A stretch of 6,705 nucleotides of DNA, taken from positions 1 to 6,705 of the forward strand of contig JAHEBI010000141.1 of NCBI GenBank assembly GCA_024642325.1, written 5' to 3'. Under the pieces are notes generated by a model that was given only the letters and a program-made list of their open reading frames with translations, was not told the DNA's origin and searched no databases. The stretch is from Eudoraea sp. Lineage in GTDB: Bacteria; Bacteroidota; Bacteroidia; Flavobacteriales; Flavobacteriaceae. Made by a program: the position numbers and the translations under genes. Positions 4,524 to 6,705 of the stretch are shown here, one piece after another (within the stretch, counting starts at the first letter, position 1; every line of letters begins with the position of its first letter).

Positions 4524-6705
4524 TTAATTTCCGAAGTTGTATCGAATGGTAAAACCGGTATTGATGGTAGTTTGTGGAAATGCTGTAGAAACAGCGAATT
4601 GTGAGAATGAATAATCAAAAAAGAACAAAGCGTTCAGGTTTTTATTAAGTGCATAGTCTGCGGTAAATTTGGTAGACAATAAGTTCTGTCCTGCAGTTGT
4701 CTGATTATCATCAATATTCAGATTCCTAATAATAGTGAGGTTATCTCTTAATGTAAAATCTGCCTTCAGATTTAAATCGCCTTTTAATCGTTGTTTCTGT
4801 CCACCAATATTAGTCACAAATTTCACATCCTTAAAACGATATCCAAGTCCCAGTGTATAGTCCTTGCCACTAATCTCTGTGAGCAGGTTATTATCGAAAC
4901 TAAAAGAATAGGCTCTGTCTGTTCCTATTTCCGCAAGGACACTAAGTGAATTTTGCATCTCAAAATCTACCCGTACCAAAGGATTAAACTGGTCTGTTAG
5001 CACGACATTATTAATAATATTCTCTGGGAGGTAATCCTGAGTTTCCGGATTAATCGGCGGAAGATTATCATTAATTAGCTGTGATCTTTCCAGGTTGCTT
5101 TGGAACGTGTTTATACTGTAGGCAGATCGGTAGCCATGGCTCAATGAAAAACGCTTGAACTTCTTTTTAAAGGATTTAATGCGCATTAATCCTGTATATT
5201 TTATATTCCAGTTAGGTACGGGAATATCTCTAAAAGCATCTAAATTCACCCTGTTAACGTCCTGTCCTGTATAGGCTGCAAAGAAAGCCGGTAAAAGTAC
5301 ATCCTGGCTGGTTGGCCCATATCTCAAAGGATATCCATTCTCATCTAAACCTTCATCCGGGCTGGACCTGTCTGAGAACAACCTGTCTGCAACAACAATC
5401 CTGTTATTTTTGAAAGTGTCGAAATTCTTTGATTGAAATTCATCACTCTTACTAAACGTAGTACCAATCATTATGGTTGATATGCTGAAGTTGCCAAAAG
5501 TGTTTGGAGTTTGAGCTATATACTCCCCGGCATTGATTTCAAAATTCTCCTGTAAACTGCTGGAATATTGCCTGTCTGCCAATAAATCAATGGTAAGGTC
5601 CTGAACCGGTTGTGCCGTAGCTGTGACATTCAGCTGTTTGTTGGTACGTTTTATAAATTGTTCGTTAAACTCATTATAGGGTGTCAGCCATCCGTTACGT
5701 GCCGCTTCAAATCGCACATCTGCCTGGCTACCAAAGACAAAACCTAATGATGGTTTTATAGTTCCGATAAACCCAATAGACTGGGTATATCCAGGCAAAA
5801 CTGTACCATTATTCTCCCGATAATTCACGTTTACACGTTTTACCATAGTGACTACATCTATTACGGTATTAAACGCACCACTGCTTTTCTTTTTCGGTTT
5901 TTTGCCGTCATCGGCAGGATTTCCCGCTTTATCCCTTCTAACAGGGGCATTCCCGGCATCGCCTTTGCCATCACGTCTTTTAAGGCCTATTTGATCATAA
6001 AAGCGCTGCATACTTAATGCAGCTGTAATAGTATGTGTGTTGGCATTCTGGATGGTGTTAATAACGGCATTTGGATCTCCGAGGGCTTCCTGAACTACTT
6101 CATTTAAGGCATCACCACCCCTCTGCCAATCAAAATTACTGGTATAGGTATACTGCATATTGATAAAGTCCAGGACGGGTATTTTATTTAGTGGAATATC
6201 ATAATTTAACTGAAACTGCTGGGCATGCCTGTTAGGTTCTCCTATATCAAAGAAGCCATCCCAAACATTCAGGCTCTGGTTAATTTCTGAATCAGGATTA
6301 CCATCCTCCTGAAAATAGTTTCGAACAATATTGTTGTTTGAGGAAGTGAGATTCAGACGCAATGATTTGGATAGGCTGTAGTTCAGTGCGTATTGCCAGT
6401 TAAAAAGATAGTTTCTCTGTTGAAGTAAAGGCAATTCGAGCTTTTCAACCCCAGGTTCCAAAACATCTCTAAACCTTTGCTGGTTGAATTGGCGATTGTA
6501 ATCTGACTGAACAGAAAAACTGGTTGGCAATAAATTAAAATTCATGTCTTTCAACCATTTTAAATAGCTGCCGGTGAATAAAGAATCCTTTTTTTCAAAA
6601 GGGGCAACTGATGCGGGCTTAAAATTATAGTTATAGACAAATCCAGTCTTTACATTCTGATCTTTTAAACCAGCAACTTCAAAATCCCGGTGATCTGTCT
6701 GGTTA
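4524..6705 (-). CDS. sprA: SprA, outer-membrane translocon of the type IX secretion system / gliding motility protein, C-terminal part
   Basis: The reading frame is open from the right edge (first complete codon at 6704) to a TAA at 4524-4526, giving the last 726 residues; the true start lies outside the window. SprA is a very large protein (about 2,400 residues in Flavobacterium johnsoniae) that forms the outer-membrane barrel through which type IX substrates leave the periplasm. Recognisable stretches are TGFVYNYNFKPASVAPFEKKDSLFTG, then LKDMNFNLLPTSFSVQSDYN and RQFNQQRFRD near the right edge. They are followed by many alternating amphipathic beta-strands rich in aromatic residues and Asn, and a final strand, INTGFTIRYNFGN, ending as outer-membrane barrels do. 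A basic low-complexity segment interrupts the strands at 5877-5981. The TTG/ATG codons near 6546-6554 are internal, not starts, because the conserved frame continues upstream without a stop. A 178-nt gap separates it from gcvH. Confidence 0.95.
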   Translation of the reverse strand, partial: NQTDHRDFEVAGLKDQNVKTGFVYNYNFKPASVAPFEKKDSLFTGSYLKWLKDMNFNLLPTSFSVQSDYNRQFNQQRFRDVLEPGVEKLELPLLQQRNYLFNWQYALNYSLSKSLRLNLTSSNNNIVRNYFQEDGNPDSEINQSLNVWDGFFDIGEPNRHAQQFQLNYDIPLNKIPVLDFINMQYTYTSNFDWQRGGDALNEVVQEALGDPNAVINTIQNANTHTITAALSMQRFYDQIGLKRRDGKGDAGNAPVRRDKAGNPADDGKKPKKKSSGAFNTVIDVVTMVKRVNVNYRENNGTVLPGYTQSIGFIGTIKPSLGFVFGSQADVRFEAARNGWLTPYNEFNEQFIKRTNKQLNVTATAQPVQDLTIDLLADRQYSSSLQENFEINAGEYIAQTPNTFGNFSISTIMIGTTFSKSDEFQSKNFDTFKNNRIVVADRLFSDRSSPDEGLDENGYPLRYGPTSQDVLLPAFFAAYTGQDVNRVNLDAFRDIPVPNWNIKYTGLMRIKSFKKKFKRFSLSHGYRSAYSINTFQSNLERSQLINDNLPPINPETQDYLPENIINNVVLTDQFNPLVRVDFEMQNSLSVLAEIGTDRAYSFSFDNNLLTEISGKDYTLGLGYRFKDVKFVTNIGGQKQRLKGDLNLKADFTLRDNLTIIRNLNIDDNQTTAGQNLLSTKFTADYALNKNLNALFFFDYSFSQFAVSTAFPQTTINTGFTIRYNFGN

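Noticed and set aside
6544..6554. TTG and ATG codons as possible start of the right-edge gene
   Set aside because: The frame stays open to the window edge and the upstream translation continues the SprA family sequence, so these are internal codons.

Overview
The window looks like chromosomal core DNA of a Bacteroidota bacterium, most likely family Flavobacteriaceae. The evidence is AT-rich DNA, the gliding / type IX secretion gene sprA, a Bacteroidota-style TonB with an acidic linker, start codons that mostly lack Shine-Dalgarno sequences, and intergenic boxes matching the Bacteroidota promoter pattern TTTG-N~20-TAnnTTTG. I see no mobile elements, CRISPR arrays, rRNA or tRNA.

Left block (1-1694, all minus strand): respiratory oxidase biogenesis. 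Read in the direction of transcription it holds cyoE (heme O synthase), then a 193-residue subunit III-family protein only 3 nt downstream, then the first 36 codons of a second subunit III-family protein that runs off the left edge. A promoter-like box precedes cyoE, and another precedes the second subunit III gene. Together these genes would supply heme O for heme A/O and subunit III polypeptides of a heme-copper terminal oxidase in the inner membrane.

Middle (1695-2812): a compact divergent promoter region separates cyoE from a plus-strand gene for an exported metallo-beta-lactamase-fold hydrolase with a complete dinuclear metal site. That gene ends at a hairpin that also lies just beyond the convergent tonB gene and is shaped to terminate from both sides.

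Right block (2813-6705, all minus strand). In the direction of transcription: the C-terminal 726 residues of SprA (outer-membrane translocon of the type IX secretion system, entering from the right edge), gcvH (lipoyl carrier of the glycine cleavage system, with a near-perfect promoter of its own), a small VanZ-like membrane protein that overlaps gcvH, and a TonB energy transducer. The genes share strand and close spacing, not an obvious pathway, although SprA and TonB are both envelope-transport components.

Overall this is an ordinary housekeeping region and I find no convincing new system. The points worth a second look are the unassigned secreted hydrolase facing cyoE, the strongly acidic TonB linker, a basic low-complexity insertion in SprA, the non-ATG overlapping start of the VanZ-like gene, and the well-formed promoter boxes.
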